A stretch of 56,221 nt of DNA from Phycisphaerae bacterium (GTDB lineage: Bacteria > Planctomycetota > Phycisphaerae > UBA1845): assembly GCA_029260115.1 (NCBI GenBank), contig JAJDDW010000103.1:1-56221 (forward strand), written 5' to 3'. Shown here piece by piece: positions 45,392 through 55,045 of this stretch (within the stretch, counting starts at the first letter, position 1; every line of letters begins with the position of its first letter). Below the pieces are notes generated by a model. The model was not told where the DNA came from. It saw only the letters and a program-made list of their open reading frames with translations, and made no database searches. Made by a program: the position numbers and the translations under genes.

Positions 45392-46213
45392 CTAAGGCGT
45401 AGGTCGAGTTGGCGGACGGCCTTTGCGCGACAAATCCGCTAAATAACCCTGTGGTGGCGGAGATTCTCGCTTGACAGCGTCTTTACCAGTCACGGGCAGG
45501 TCATCCAAATTAATCACATCATCCCCAGGTCTGGTAGAAGATGATCGCTTAGCAAAAGATTTTTTTTTCGGCTGAAGGATAATTGGTGCGGCCTCTTGCG
45601 ACTCAGCCCCCTCACGTCCGCCCCCGTTCAAAGCGCCGCGCACATCAGACTCAGCCCCAAAAGGTTGGCCAAACGCATCTAACACTTCGTTACTTAAGCC
45701 ATCATCACGAAAGACACGTGGCAGTTTCCCATAGTCTCGCCAATTGCGCAAACCAGACATGACCATCGTAAAGCCAACGATAAAATAAATGATGTAATTG
45801 AAGCTAACTTCCGTAGCCGTGCTCAATAGTGCAGCGCTAACACACAACGACATGCCAACAAGACCAGAAACAATTGCATCCGTAAAAAGCGCATAAGGCG
45901 TGCCAATAGCCGACATGACCGCCACCGCGACCATCGCTAACCCGCCTACGCGCAGCGCGTAGTGAAAAAGCGTATCGCCCGCGAGAAACATCCCATCGCC
46001 AGTGGGGCCACCATGCACCATGAATCCAAAAAATATGAGCATACCCGCAGTAAGCGAAGCCGGCGTAGTGTTACACCGGACCCTTGCCTCTACATCGATA
46101 TACTCATGCTCAGACAAGATACACGCTCTCACCAGCCGCCGTCTAAAATAAAGTTGATAATCCGCGGCAATTAACCGCGGACTAACTGACCCTACCGACA
46201 AACCACTAAACAT
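45392..46213 (-). CDS. Membrane protein of unknown function
   Basis: This is a 273-residue protein. A hydrophilic start (1-50) is followed by about four hydrophobic segments (54-70, 83-105, 108-130, 136-155), then a long polar tail (160-273) rich in Gly, Ser, Pro and basic residues (KKKSFAKRSSSTRPGDD). No family is recognised. The start overlaps the preceding Usp stop by one base (TAATG), so the two are translated as a unit. The four-helix block plus disordered tail suggests a small inner-membrane adaptor, but no function can be assigned. Confidence 0.7.
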   Translation of the reverse strand: MFSGLSVGSVSPRLIAADYQLYFRRRLVRACILSEHEYIDVEARVRCNTTPASLTAGMLIFFGFMVHGGPTGDGMFLAGDTLFHYALRVGGLAMVAVAVMSAIGTPYALFTDAIVSGLVGMSLCVSAALLSTATEVSFNYIIYFIVGFTMVMSGLRNWRDYGKLPRVFRDDGLSNEVLDAFGQPFGAESDVRGALNGGGREGAESQEAAPIILQPKKKSFAKRSSSTRPGDDVINLDDLPVTGKDAVKRESPPPQGYLADLSRKGRPPTRPTP

Positions 46214-46686
46214 TACGGGTGAACAAATTCACCCTCACCTGTGCGCACCGTAAGCACCGCACAATGCGCTTTACGAACCACTTTTTCAGCCGTGCTACCG
46301 AGTAAGACGTGGGCAATCCCACCCCGACCATGAGTTGCCATCACAATCATATCAATTTCATGCTCACGAGCATATTGCACGATACCTGCAAACGGGCGCC
46401 CAAGCATCACATGCGTCGTAGGAGCCTGTGGCAAATCAGCCATATGCTCTGCAACAAATCGGGCCATGCGCTGCCGACCAATCTCCAGAAGTTCATCAGG
46501 CGGAGGCCCCACCGGAACACTCTCAGGACTAACGCCCGTCCAATATTGATAAGCCTCGTCCACCACATGAAGACAATGCAAAGACGCGCCAAACTGATTA
46601 GCCATCCCTTTCGCACAATCCAACGCGCGCAGCGACAGCTCAGAAAAATCAGCGGGAAACAAGATGGCTGAAAACGCTACGGACAT
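46213..46686 (-). CDS. Universal stress protein (UspA family)
   Basis: This is a 157-residue single Usp domain. It begins FSAILFPADFSELSLRALDC and ends with the ATP-binding type motif G-x2-G-x9-G-S in THGRGGIAHVLLGSTAEKVV, then RKAHCAVLTVR. The motif suggests an ATP-binding Usp. It is transcribed with the membrane protein gene (TAATG overlap). Regulation is not visible in the 200-base region upstream, which is shared with the divergent lipA gene. Confidence 0.9.
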   Translation of the reverse strand: MSVAFSAILFPADFSELSLRALDCAKGMANQFGASLHCLHVVDEAYQYWTGVSPESVPVGPPPDELLEIGRQRMARFVAEHMADLPQAPTTHVMLGRPFAGIVQYAREHEIDMIVMATHGRGGIAHVLLGSTAEKVVRKAHCAVLTVRTGEGEFVHP

Positions 46687-46888
46687 GTGATATTCATCCG
46701 ACGCAAGTATTACACTATATTATAAACTCCCATCGACAATGGGTCAAATGATTCTTCAACCAGAAAATGTGTTCTCATCGCCATTTTCAGGTATAATCTC
46801 ACCGGCAAAGTGGACAATGAACACATGAAGAATTTGTTAGATTCTTCAATACGGAGCCTGAACCGCAAAATCGCTGGAGAACTACCGC

Positions 46889-47803
46889 GTGGAACTTAAT
46901 ATACTGGCCCCTACACCCCCCAAACCCAAGCGCAGGCTCCCGCCCTGGCTAAAAAGACCGTTACCCTCCGGAGACTTTGCGCGAACCTCTAACATCGTTT
47001 CCGAAAGCGGGGTCGCCACCGTCTGCGAAGAAGCCCGCTGCCCCAATCTATCCGAATGCTGGGCCAAGCGACATGCCACTTTCATGATTCTCGGAGACAA
47101 ATGCACCAGAAGGTGCCACTACTGCGCCGTCTCCACCGCCAGGCCTGACGCCCCGGAAATTGACGAACCCCAGCGACTCGCCAGCGCAGTAACCGAACTC
47201 GCCCTACGCCACGTTGTTGTCACTGCCGTCGCCCGCGACGACTTAAAAGACGAAGGCGCTTCCCACTTCGCCGCGTGTGTAACAGCTATCCATTCAAAAT
47301 CGCCAGACACCACCGTCGAGGTATTACCGGCTGATTTCCACGCTCGAGAAGATTTAATTCGTATCCTCTGCGACGCAGGCCCGGAACTATACAACCACAA
47401 TATCGAAATGGTGGAACGACTCACGCCCAAAATTCGACCACAAGGCAACTACCGCCGTTCATTGAATGTACTCCGCATCGTCAAAGAAATCGCGCCGCAC
47501 ATCATCACCAAATCAGGACTCATGGTAGGCCTGGGTGAAACGACGGACGAATTACACCAAACTTTTCAGGATTTGCGCGACGTAGGATGTGACGCACTAA
47601 CCGTAGGCCAATATCTACAACCCACGCGAGACTCACACCACGCGGTCGAGCGATATTACCCCCCAGCCGAATTCGATGAACTAGCTGATTTCGCCCGCTC
47701 ACTGGGATTCTTAAGCGTAGCCTCTGGCCCATTCGTGAGATCAAGCTATAACGCCGTGGAAGTGTTCGACGAAAGTCGTCGACGTTTGGCTTCTACAAAA
47801 TGA
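46889..47803 (+). CDS. lipA: Lipoyl synthase
   Basis: This radical-SAM enzyme inserts two sulfurs into octanoyl-carrier proteins to make lipoyl groups. Two Fe-S clusters are visible: the auxiliary set C46, C51, C57 (VCEEARCPNLSECW) and the radical-SAM set C72, C76, C79 (CTRRCHYC). The C-terminal RSSYNA motif appears as FVRSSYNAVEVF. The 304 residues are usual. The start is GTG at 46889, with GGAGA 8 bases upstream. Its stop overlaps the tmk start by 4 bases. Confidence 0.95.
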   Translation: MELNILAPTPPKPKRRLPPWLKRPLPSGDFARTSNIVSESGVATVCEEARCPNLSECWAKRHATFMILGDKCTRRCHYCAVSTARPDAPEIDEPQRLASAVTELALRHVVVTAVARDDLKDEGASHFAACVTAIHSKSPDTTVEVLPADFHAREDLIRILCDAGPELYNHNIEMVERLTPKIRPQGNYRRSLNVLRIVKEIAPHIITKSGLMVGLGETTDELHQTFQDLRDVGCDALTVGQYLQPTRDSHHAVERYYPPAEFDELADFARSLGFLSVASGPFVRSSYNAVEVFDESRRRLASTK

Positions 47804-48543
47804 GTTTACATTCTCCCATGACAGGTGCAGCCTTGAGTAAGACCGAATCACAACTTGCCAAAGCGATGCAGGGAAAATTCATCGTATTCGATGGCCCCGA
47901 CGGCGCAGGCAAATCCACCCAGCGCGAAGCTTGCGACAAAGCACTCCGTTCAGGCGGCACTGAAGTCGTTTCTTGCCGAGACCCAGGTGGCACGACCATC
48001 GGCGACCGCATTCGTAGCGTGCTACTCGACTTCGACCTATCCACTATGGACGTGACCTGCGAGACGCTGCTATTCATGGCCTCTCGCGCCCAGCTAGTGC
48101 ACGAAATAATCGCCCCAGCCTTGCGCGAAGGAAAAACCGTCCTCTGCGACCGCTTCATTACCTCCACCTGCGCCTACCAAGGCGCAGCCGGCTTTGACCC
48201 CGAGCGCGTCATCGAGCTTGCCCGCTTCGCCGTTGGCGACCATTGGCCTGACCTTACCATCATATTCGACGTCGACACCGAAGAAGGATTTGATCGCATC
48301 GGCCGAAAACCCCACCATGCGGGGAAAAACAGACAAAAAGATGCGGGCACTGCCAACCTTTTCGAAGGCAGCCAGCCAGACGCCATGGAAGCTCGCTCAC
48401 TCGATTTTCACCGACGAGTAAGAAACATGTTTCTCGAAGTTCACAACTACTACCCCACTCCAGTCATCACGGTGGACGCACGAGGTTCGGTAGACGAAAT
48501 CCATCAACGTACAGTAGAGGCCATCATCCATGCCCTTGGCTGA
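47800..48543 (+). CDS. tmk: Thymidylate kinase
   Basis: This cytoplasmic enzyme phosphorylates dTMP to dTDP. The P-loop is FDGPDGAGKST (residues 30-40), the DRF motif is LCDRFITSTCAYQG and the LID-like region is RIGRKPHHAGKN. It is slightly longer than usual because of a 25-residue N-terminal extension; an ATG at 47818 could start it instead. Overlaps of 4 bases with lipA and 14 bases with holB indicate one operon. Confidence 0.93.
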   Translation: MSLHSPMTGAALSKTESQLAKAMQGKFIVFDGPDGAGKSTQREACDKALRSGGTEVVSCRDPGGTTIGDRIRSVLLDFDLSTMDVTCETLLFMASRAQLVHEIIAPALREGKTVLCDRFITSTCAYQGAAGFDPERVIELARFAVGDHWPDLTIIFDVDTEEGFDRIGRKPHHAGKNRQKDAGTANLFEGSQPDAMEARSLDFHRRVRNMFLEVHNYYPTPVITVDARGSVDEIHQRTVEAIIHALG

Positions 48544-49681
48544 CGTGCTATATCAAACCGACGCACACCGGCAAGTGCAGCTCGCGATCTCCCAGGGTCG
48601 CTTGGCCCACGCTTACATTTTTCACGGCCCCGACGGCGTCGGCAAAGAAATGTTTGCTCGCGCACTTGCCCAACTGCTGCTCTGCGATCAGCCCGTCGAA
48701 GCTGCGCTTGACCAACCCACAGCATCCGACATGAATACTATCCAGCAAGGTTGCGGCGTGTGCCAAGAATGTGTCGCCGTCACCAACGATTCCCATCCAG
48801 ACATACACTCGATTTATCGCCAGCTCATCCGTGAACATCCAGACGCGGCCTTGCGAAAACGTAAAGCCCTCGAGCTTGGTGTCGACGTGATAAGACATTT
48901 TATCGTGGACAAGGCTTCTTTCACCCCACTGCGCGGCAAGATCAAAGTGTTCATCGTCCGCGAAGCCGACCGCATCACCGTCGCCGCCCAAAACGCTCTA
49001 CTAAAAACCCTCGAGGAACCACCTGGCGCAACGCATATTATTTTACTAGCGACCGATCTGTCGCGCCTCTTGCCGACCACACTCTCTCGCTGCCAGGTGC
49101 TCTCTTTTAATCCTCTGCCTAACGCCTTTGTGCGCCAGACCCTGAGCGCCACCCAGCCAGAACTTTCGCCAGGCCACGCCGACTGGTGCGCACGCATAGC
49201 TGGAGGAAGCATCGGCACCGCAACTGTCGCCTGCACCGACGACCAATACAACATAAACGCCAAGCTCATCGATCAGTTAGTCTCGCTGGATGCTCAAAGC
49301 AGTAGCGGGATCAGTCGCGCATGGATCGAGGAATCAAAGTCTATGAGCAGTAAATTTCGGCAGCGCGATCCCGACATCTCCGATTCCGAAGCTTCCCGTC
49401 GTGGCCTACGCCTACTCATCAAATTCGCAGCTACCTGGTACAGCGACATCCTGCACCTGCTCACCAACGACGACGACGGGTTAATCAACACCACAAAAAA
49501 AACGCAGCTACAAAAAGCTAGCCAGCGCATGCAGATCGATCACGCTATAAACGCCATTCGCCGTTGCAGCCTAGCTGAGTACCACCTACAGCGCAACGCC
49601 AACACCCAACTCTCCATCGAAACCCTAGTAAATGATCTAGCAAGACTAAATACTGGAAAACAAGCCATCAGCGCCGCCTAA
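48530..49681 (+). CDS. holB: DNA polymerase III delta-prime subunit
   Basis: This is a clamp-loader subunit of 383 residues. An AAA+ domain starts with HAYIFHGPDGVGKEMFARAL. The zinc module is C52 with C75, C78 and C81 (CGVCQEC). ALLKTLEEPPGATHIILLAT and LLPTTLSRCQVLSF include the SRC motif. The C-terminal alpha domain is divergent and includes a Lys/Gln-rich segment. tmk-holB adjacency is common in bacteria and supports the call. The ATG lies inside tmk, so translation is coupled. Confidence 0.9.
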   Translation: MPLADVLYQTDAHRQVQLAISQGRLAHAYIFHGPDGVGKEMFARALAQLLLCDQPVEAALDQPTASDMNTIQQGCGVCQECVAVTNDSHPDIHSIYRQLIREHPDAALRKRKALELGVDVIRHFIVDKASFTPLRGKIKVFIVREADRITVAAQNALLKTLEEPPGATHIILLATDLSRLLPTTLSRCQVLSFNPLPNAFVRQTLSATQPELSPGHADWCARIAGGSIGTATVACTDDQYNINAKLIDQLVSLDAQSSSGISRAWIEESKSMSSKFRQRDPDISDSEASRRGLRLLIKFAATWYSDILHLLTNDDDGLINTTKKTQLQKASQRMQIDHAINAIRRCSLAEYHLQRNANTQLSIETLVNDLARLNTGKQAISAA

Positions 49682-49739
49682 CAACTATTGGACGCTCATA
49701 TACAAAAACAGATTGGGTGGCATCTATGAACGAGCCTCC

Positions 49740-49765
49740 GTCATTCCCGGCAGGCGGGAATCCAG
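49740..49765. repeat. Single REP-like palindromic unit
   Basis: This unit matches the ones at 45211 and 45262 with one base deleted. It forms a perfect hairpin, ATTCCCG-GCAGG-CGGGAAT (49743-49761). It lies between the convergent holB and FIST genes, where it might also end both transcripts, although the T-run after it is short. Confidence 0.75.
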
Positions 49766-49790
49766 AGCGGTTTTACAAAACTAAATGCTA

Positions 49791-50975
49791 TTAAGCAGAT
49801 TCACGATTTGAAGGCTCTCGCAGCAGCGCAATGCTAGCCGTAAAGCCGTGGACAAAATTGCTGCCACCCACCGGACCAAACTCGCCCCCGCAGAATAAAC
49901 CCGCCGTCGGCACGTCCCCCAGAAGCTCTCGAATGACGCCAATGTCGTGCCCCGCTTTGTCCCACATATTACTACCCCGGCCATTACAACCAAAAAGCAT
50001 CGCCCCCCGCACATCAGCCCCAATATGCGGGGCTAATAAATTACGAAGGTCTTGGTCGGCACTTTCTCGATCGCGCACATGGAACTGAACGGTCGTCCCC
50101 ATACGCGCCAGGCCTGCAATCCCGATAGCCCCGTTCTTTCGATCAGCCCCGACGATATTGTGGATCAAAAAATCACCGTGCGAAAACGTGGCTTTACGCT
50201 CATCGATCACCCGTCCTACAAACAACGCCTGCTTGGCTAGCTCCTCATCGTCGTCCGACAAATTCACGATCGTTTCCTGCAATCGTCGCAGCGCAGGCTT
50301 ACCCCCGAGTTCCTGAATCACATTACGATCGCCCTTGGTAATCACATACGATTCCCCAATAGGCCGACACCCCTGCGAAACGACCGTATCCACCACAATA
50401 TCCCCAGTCAGCGATACGCCCACGATCCCCTCTCGCATGATCCGCCCTGAGGTAATCATTCGGTTTTCGCCCGGCGCACGAGCTGCACTAGCAATGCCGC
50501 CCACCAGCGGCGCTTCGGGATACATCTTATTGACCTGCTCAACAAACATCTGAACATCAACCCGAAAAGGATCAGCAAAACAAATGAACACCGGATGACT
50601 CTCCGGCGAGACACCTACCAATCGCTCCCAATCAAAGATCGATTGGCTGCTTTCCAATTGAGATTGAACAATGTGAAAAGGTCGAATCAGCACGCCGGGC
50701 ATTTCCCCCACCAACAGCGACATAGAAGGCACCCGCTCAATCTCGCGATCGCCGCCTATCGTCCCCTCAGCCGTACAACCAAACACCTGAGCCTGAGGTA
50801 GCGTTTCCGTAAGCTTCTGCGTAATTTCTTCAAGCTCATCTTCAAAATGGGCCGTTGCAAAAAACATAGCCAAGTCAGCCATGCCGGTCGTCATCTGCCC
50901 ATCAACATCTCTCAACAGTTGATCGATAGCGGTCTGTGCATCGTTATGACTAGAAATAGCTGAGGCAAATCGCAT
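49791..50975 (-). CDS. FIST-domain signal transduction protein
   Basis: This cytoplasmic protein of 394 residues has an FIST-N domain (about 25-220, LAMFFATAHFEDELEEITQK, VFGCTAEGTIGG, PLVGGIASAA) and an FIST-C domain (about 225-375, GAMLFGCNGRGSNMW and AGLFCGGEFGPVGG). FIST domains are proposed to sense small ligands such as amino acids, and they often accompany chemotaxis or c-di-GMP proteins; none is next to it here. The ATG at 50975 is used. The gene diverges from purL. Confidence 0.9.
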   Translation of the reverse strand: MRFASAISSHNDAQTAIDQLLRDVDGQMTTGMADLAMFFATAHFEDELEEITQKLTETLPQAQVFGCTAEGTIGGDREIERVPSMSLLVGEMPGVLIRPFHIVQSQLESSQSIFDWERLVGVSPESHPVFICFADPFRVDVQMFVEQVNKMYPEAPLVGGIASAARAPGENRMITSGRIMREGIVGVSLTGDIVVDTVVSQGCRPIGESYVITKGDRNVIQELGGKPALRRLQETIVNLSDDDEELAKQALFVGRVIDERKATFSHGDFLIHNIVGADRKNGAIGIAGLARMGTTVQFHVRDRESADQDLRNLLAPHIGADVRGAMLFGCNGRGSNMWDKAGHDIGVIRELLGDVPTAGLFCGGEFGPVGGSNFVHGFTASIALLREPSNRESA

Positions 50976-51140
50976 CAATACTGCTCTTCTTTAACCGCCG
51001 CAGGAATGGACGGGGACAACTGGTCACGAATTATTAATCGCATGCTCTAGCAGAATTCCATGTTCCGCTATATGTTGTATTATACTGCTTTCAGACCACA
51101 AAGGATACGTGAAGGATACACATTGACAGGTACTGACGTC

Positions 51141-54086
51141 ATGCAAACAAAGGAACGGGCATCAAATCGGTGGTCCATTCGCATTTATCCGCGTACAGAC
51201 GCCATGGACGGGCTGGGCCGAGCGGTTCTCGACGACATCAGACAGTTAATCCTTACCCATATTGAAGCCGTACGCACTAGTCGTATATACTTAATTCGCG
51301 GGAATATCACAGCTTCCAACGCCCAACAACTAGCCACCCAGCTATTCGCCGACCCCGTCAGCGAGCGTTTCGAAATCGCTGATAGCCTGACCGACCGAAC
51401 TGACCACAACAACGTCATCGAAGTCCAAGCACTACCCGGCGTCATGGACCCCGTCGCATTGAGCGCCGAGCAAGCTATCCGTCGCCAACTCGAACACAAC
51501 AACGATAACACCACCCCGAATGTCGAAGTGCGAACCGCACGTCGCTATGAAATACTCGGAGCTAAGGATGCAGACGAATTAGAACGCATCGCATCGAGCA
51601 ACCTAGCCAATAGCTGCATGGAAGCATGGTACATTCAAGCGCCGGGCCGTGCTGACGCATTGCCCGAAGATTTCCCCACCCCCCCAACACGACCCTTCGA
51701 ACTTCGACACATCGCTATCCGAGAACTTGACGATGACCAGCTAAAAAAACTCTCACGCACAGGCCATCTGTTCCTCTCGCTTGAGGAAATGAAAACAATC
51801 CAAACTTTCTACCGAGACCTAAACCGTGAGCCAACCGACCTCGAACTAGAAACCCTCGCCCAGACGTGGTCCGAACACTGCGTCCACAAAACACTCAAAA
51901 GCGCCGTCGACTACGAAGGCGATGATTTCGGCAAACCGGGCCAGGTGCGGGCCCACTTCGACAACTTGCTAAAAGAAACCATCGTCAAAGCCACGACGGT
52001 GCTAGACCGGGATTGGTGTTTGTCCGTCTTCGTCGACAACGCCGGCGTGATTGCGTTCGACGACCTCTGGGGCATCGCCTTCAAAGCGGAAACACAGAAC
52101 CACCCCTCCGCCATCGAGCCATACGGCGGGGCAGCCACCGGAACCGGCGGCTGCATTCGCGACGTAATGGGTTGTGGCCTGGGCGCAAAACCAATCGCAT
52201 CCACAGACGTATTCTGCCTCGCGCCGCCAGACTTCGACGCTAACAAACTACCCAAAGACGTCTTACACCCTCGCCGCGTGCTCAAAGGCGTAGTCGGCGG
52301 CGTGCGCGACTACGGCAATCGCATGGGCATTCCAACTGTCAACGGCGCGATTTACTTCGATGAGCGATACCTCGCCAACCCCCTCGTCTTCTGCGGCTGC
52401 GTCGGTCTTATCCCACGAAAATTCATCGATAAAGCCCCACGACCAGGCGATAAAATTGTCGTAGCCGGCGGTCGTACAGGCCGAGACGGCATCCACGGCG
52501 CAACTTTTTCCTCCGCAGAATTGACTGATACCCATGCCAATGAATTTTCGCACGCCGTGCAAATCGGAAACGCCATCGAAGAAAAAAAACTGCTCGACGC
52601 TCAATTACTCGCCCGCGACCACGAAGATGGCTGCCTCTACTCCTCCGTCACTGATTGCGGCGCAGGCGGCCTAAGCAGCGCGGTCGGTGAGATGGGCGAA
52701 CTAACCGGCGCGGACGTAGAACTCAAAAACGTACCCTTAAAATACTCTGGCCTGCGCTACGATGAAATTTGGATTTCCGAAGCTCAGGAACGCATGGTCT
52801 ATTCCGTCCCCCCAGACAAGATCGAAAAGTTCCTAGCACTCTTCGCCCAAGAAGACGTCGAAGCCACAGTCATCGGCGATTTTACCGACGACAAAATACT
52901 CCGCGTTCGATACGACGACACAATCGTTTGCCAACTAGACATGGCCTTCCTCCACGACGGCCTACCAAGAACTATCCGCAAAGCAACATGGACCGCGATA
53001 AAGCCGCAGGCTTCTCCAAACGAGCCGCGGGCTTCAGCCCGCGCGGACGCACAATCGCAATCTAATTCACCAAACGATATAACACCCCACAACGATCAGT
53101 TACTCGCCGCTCTATCCGAATGGTCCACTGCATCAAAAGAGTGGGTCATCCGCCAATACGACCATGAAGTACAAGGCCGAAGCGTAATCAAACCCCTAGC
53201 TGGCCCGCTAACAGGCCCATCAGACGCCGCCGTCGTCAGGCCAATCTACACCAGCAAACAAGGCATCGCCATCGGTTGTGGCCTGTGCCCCCAGCTCGAC
53301 GACGACCCCTATTGGATGGCAATCTATGCCATAGACGAGGCACTGAGAAACATCATCTGTGTCGGCGCGAACCCCAAGCGAACAGCTATCCTCGACAACT
53401 TCTGCTGGCCAAAGGTAGACACCGAGCAGTCAATGGGAACCTTGGTCCGCGCTTGCCGGGGCGCTTGCGACGCAGCCATTACCTACGGGCTTCCGTTTAT
53501 CTCCGGAAAAGATTCGCTCAATAACGAATTCACCATGAGCGACGCGGAATCCGCCCGCACCGGACTCCCCAAAAGCATCGCCATTCCGCCAACGCTACTC
53601 ATCAGCGCGCTTGGCATCGTCGACGACACGGCGCGCTGCTTAACCATGGACCTAAAATCCGCCGGAAACGTATTGGCCATCGCCTCCGCTGATATTCGTC
53701 AAAGCGACCTAGCCACAGCGTTAGCATTACATAACCAAGTAGCCGCCCTCATCGCGGCAGGCAAAGTCCAGTCCGCACACGACGTCAGCGACGGAGGCCT
53801 AGCCGTGGCACTTGCAGAAATGTGCATCGCCAGCGGATTGGGCATTAACGCCACTGTATCAACCGGCGACTACCCGCACGATTTGTTCGGCGAACCCTCA
53901 ACGACGTATGTATTAGAAATGAACGAGAAAGACGCTAACGACGCTGGCCTGCCGATCATTGGCCGCGTAGTAGCAGAACCAAACCTTGTCATCACCCACG
54001 ACAACCGCGAAGTGATAAACCTAAACATTGAAAAGCTCGCCCACGCTTGGCGGACGCCCTTATCCCAAGGCGGAGGTCAATCCTAA
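51141..54086 (+). CDS. purL: Phosphoribosylformylglycinamidine synthase, PurS-PurL fusion
   Basis: This ATP-dependent purine-pathway enzyme converts FGAR to FGAM using ammonia from PurQ. About 981 residues: a PurS-like N-terminal module (about 8-100, WSIRIYPRTDAMDGLGRAVL) is followed by the PurL body. Motifs visible are TWSEHCVHKTLKSAV, the ATP/Mg region ETQNHPSAIEPYGGAATGTG, DCGAGGLSSAVGEMGE and HDVSDGGLAVALAEM. A low-complexity, charged insert of about 30 residues (621-650) lies between the two halves and includes a palindrome. The ATG at 51141 is chosen over the ORF start at 51060 because the extra N-terminus has no homology-like features. purQ begins on the last base of the stop. Confidence 0.92.
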   Translation: MQTKERASNRWSIRIYPRTDAMDGLGRAVLDDIRQLILTHIEAVRTSRIYLIRGNITASNAQQLATQLFADPVSERFEIADSLTDRTDHNNVIEVQALPGVMDPVALSAEQAIRRQLEHNNDNTTPNVEVRTARRYEILGAKDADELERIASSNLANSCMEAWYIQAPGRADALPEDFPTPPTRPFELRHIAIRELDDDQLKKLSRTGHLFLSLEEMKTIQTFYRDLNREPTDLELETLAQTWSEHCVHKTLKSAVDYEGDDFGKPGQVRAHFDNLLKETIVKATTVLDRDWCLSVFVDNAGVIAFDDLWGIAFKAETQNHPSAIEPYGGAATGTGGCIRDVMGCGLGAKPIASTDVFCLAPPDFDANKLPKDVLHPRRVLKGVVGGVRDYGNRMGIPTVNGAIYFDERYLANPLVFCGCVGLIPRKFIDKAPRPGDKIVVAGGRTGRDGIHGATFSSAELTDTHANEFSHAVQIGNAIEEKKLLDAQLLARDHEDGCLYSSVTDCGAGGLSSAVGEMGELTGADVELKNVPLKYSGLRYDEIWISEAQERMVYSVPPDKIEKFLALFAQEDVEATVIGDFTDDKILRVRYDDTIVCQLDMAFLHDGLPRTIRKATWTAIKPQASPNEPRASARADAQSQSNSPNDITPHNDQLLAALSEWSTASKEWVIRQYDHEVQGRSVIKPLAGPLTGPSDAAVVRPIYTSKQGIAIGCGLCPQLDDDPYWMAIYAIDEALRNIICVGANPKRTAILDNFCWPKVDTEQSMGTLVRACRGACDAAITYGLPFISGKDSLNNEFTMSDAESARTGLPKSIAIPPTLLISALGIVDDTARCLTMDLKSAGNVLAIASADIRQSDLATALALHNQVAALIAAGKVQSAHDVSDGGLAVALAEMCIASGLGINATVSTGDYPHDLFGEPSTTYVLEMNEKDANDAGLPIIGRVVAEPNLVITHDNREVINLNIEKLAHAWRTPLSQGGGQS
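53001..53090 (+). repeat. REP-like palindrome inside purL
   Basis: A perfect hairpin, CGCGGGC-TTCA-GCCCGCG (53026-53043), lies in the linker between the two halves of PurL, just after a related GCCGCAGGCTTC. The encoded residues (KPQASPNEPRASARADAQ) look unlike the rest of the enzyme. It may be an in-frame repeat insertion tolerated in a loop. Confidence 0.5.
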
Positions 54087-54865
54087 TGAGCGACTTACGA
54101 GTTTTAGTTTTGCGAGCAGCCGGTATCAACTGCGACGAAGAAGTGATGCACTGCTGGCAATTAGCCGGCGCATCCCCCACGCTTATGCACGTCAACGAAT
54201 TAGCCAAGAACCCTTCGATCATAGATGACTTCACCATCGTCACCATTCCAGGCGGGTTTAGTTACGGCGACGATTTAGGCGCAGGCGTCATCCTCGCCCG
54301 CCGACTCATGCAAGACGTGGCTAAGCCATTACGCCAATTGGTCGAGCGAGGCGGCGGCATCCTCGGCATCTGCAACGGGTTTCAGGTATTGGTAAAAATG
54401 GGACTCCTCCCAGGCCAGGATTTCGGCAACGACCAAGTCACCGTCACCTACAACAACTCCAGCAAATTCGAAGCCCGCTGGGTCAAGCTAAAAGTCTGCA
54501 CCGCCAACTGCCCGTTCTTGAATTCAAAAGATAATGCTTTACTAGAACTCCCCATAGAACACGCAGAAGGAAAAGTAGTCACCGCTGATGCCGAAGTAGT
54601 AGCCAAGCTAGAAAAAGCAGGCCAAATCGCCGTTCGATATGTAGACAGCGAGGGCCGCTCTGACACCTACCCGGCTAACCCCAACGGCAGCACCTCCGGC
54701 ATCGCCGGTCTATGCGACGCCACCGGAAGAGTCTTTGGCCTCATGCCCCACCCCGACCGACACTTCGACAACGCCCACCATCCCCAATGGACAAAAAGAG
54801 ATTCAGCCATCACCCCCGATGGCCTGACCATCTTCAACAACGCAGTTAGATTCTGGAAGAAATAA
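54086..54865 (+). CDS. purQ: Phosphoribosylformylglycinamidine synthase glutaminase subunit
   Basis: This is a class I glutamine amidotransferase that supplies ammonia to PurL, 259 residues. The catalytic Cys is C96 in GGILGICNGFQVL, and the His/Glu region includes FGLMPHPDRHFDN. The oxyanion strand is TIPGGFSYGDDLGAG. The ATG overlaps the purL stop (TAATG), and GGAGG lies 9 bases before it, so both subunits are made together. The Asp in PHPDRH, in place of the usual Glu, is a normal family variation. Confidence 0.93.
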   Translation: MSDLRVLVLRAAGINCDEEVMHCWQLAGASPTLMHVNELAKNPSIIDDFTIVTIPGGFSYGDDLGAGVILARRLMQDVAKPLRQLVERGGGILGICNGFQVLVKMGLLPGQDFGNDQVTVTYNNSSKFEARWVKLKVCTANCPFLNSKDNALLELPIEHAEGKVVTADAEVVAKLEKAGQIAVRYVDSEGRSDTYPANPNGSTSGIAGLCDATGRVFGLMPHPDRHFDNAHHPQWTKRDSAITPDGLTIFNNAVRFWKK

Positions 54866-54902
54866 GATGTTCGTGTTCTAGCCCCGTAGGGCACGGTCGT
54901 TC

Positions 54903-54922
54903 TTCCGCCTACTGGTGGAAGG
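54903..54922 (+). terminator. Hairpin downstream of purQ
   Basis: CTTCCGCC and GGTGGAAG can pair around the loop TACT (8-bp stem with one G-U pair), about 40 bases after the purQ stop. A smaller GCCC-cgta-GGGC hairpin lies just before it. No T-run follows, so it is at best a weak terminator. Confidence 0.35.
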
Positions 54923-55045
54923 TTGACCTGCCTAAACTATCGGCGTGCATACCGCCCCGCGAACGAACAAGACATACTGTCCAACCGATATGCTAGACGC
55001 CGCAATACATGTAAAGCTAAGACAAAATAGTACTCAATCAGCACC

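Noticed and set aside
42105..46212. A hidden CysO/MoaD-like carrier gene within the cysteine cluster
   Set aside because: I looked at the gaps between the E1, JAMM and cysK genes and beyond; they are too short or lack a frame ending in Gly-Gly.
51060..51140. Longer PurL start at 51060 adding 27 residues
   Set aside because: The extension has no ribosome site and no PurS-like sequence; the ATG at 51141 is the better start.
54881..54892. Shared tagccccgtag string after purQ and before the IS110 gene as a repeat family
   Set aside because: The match is only about 11 bases and the surrounding sequences differ, so chance is likely.
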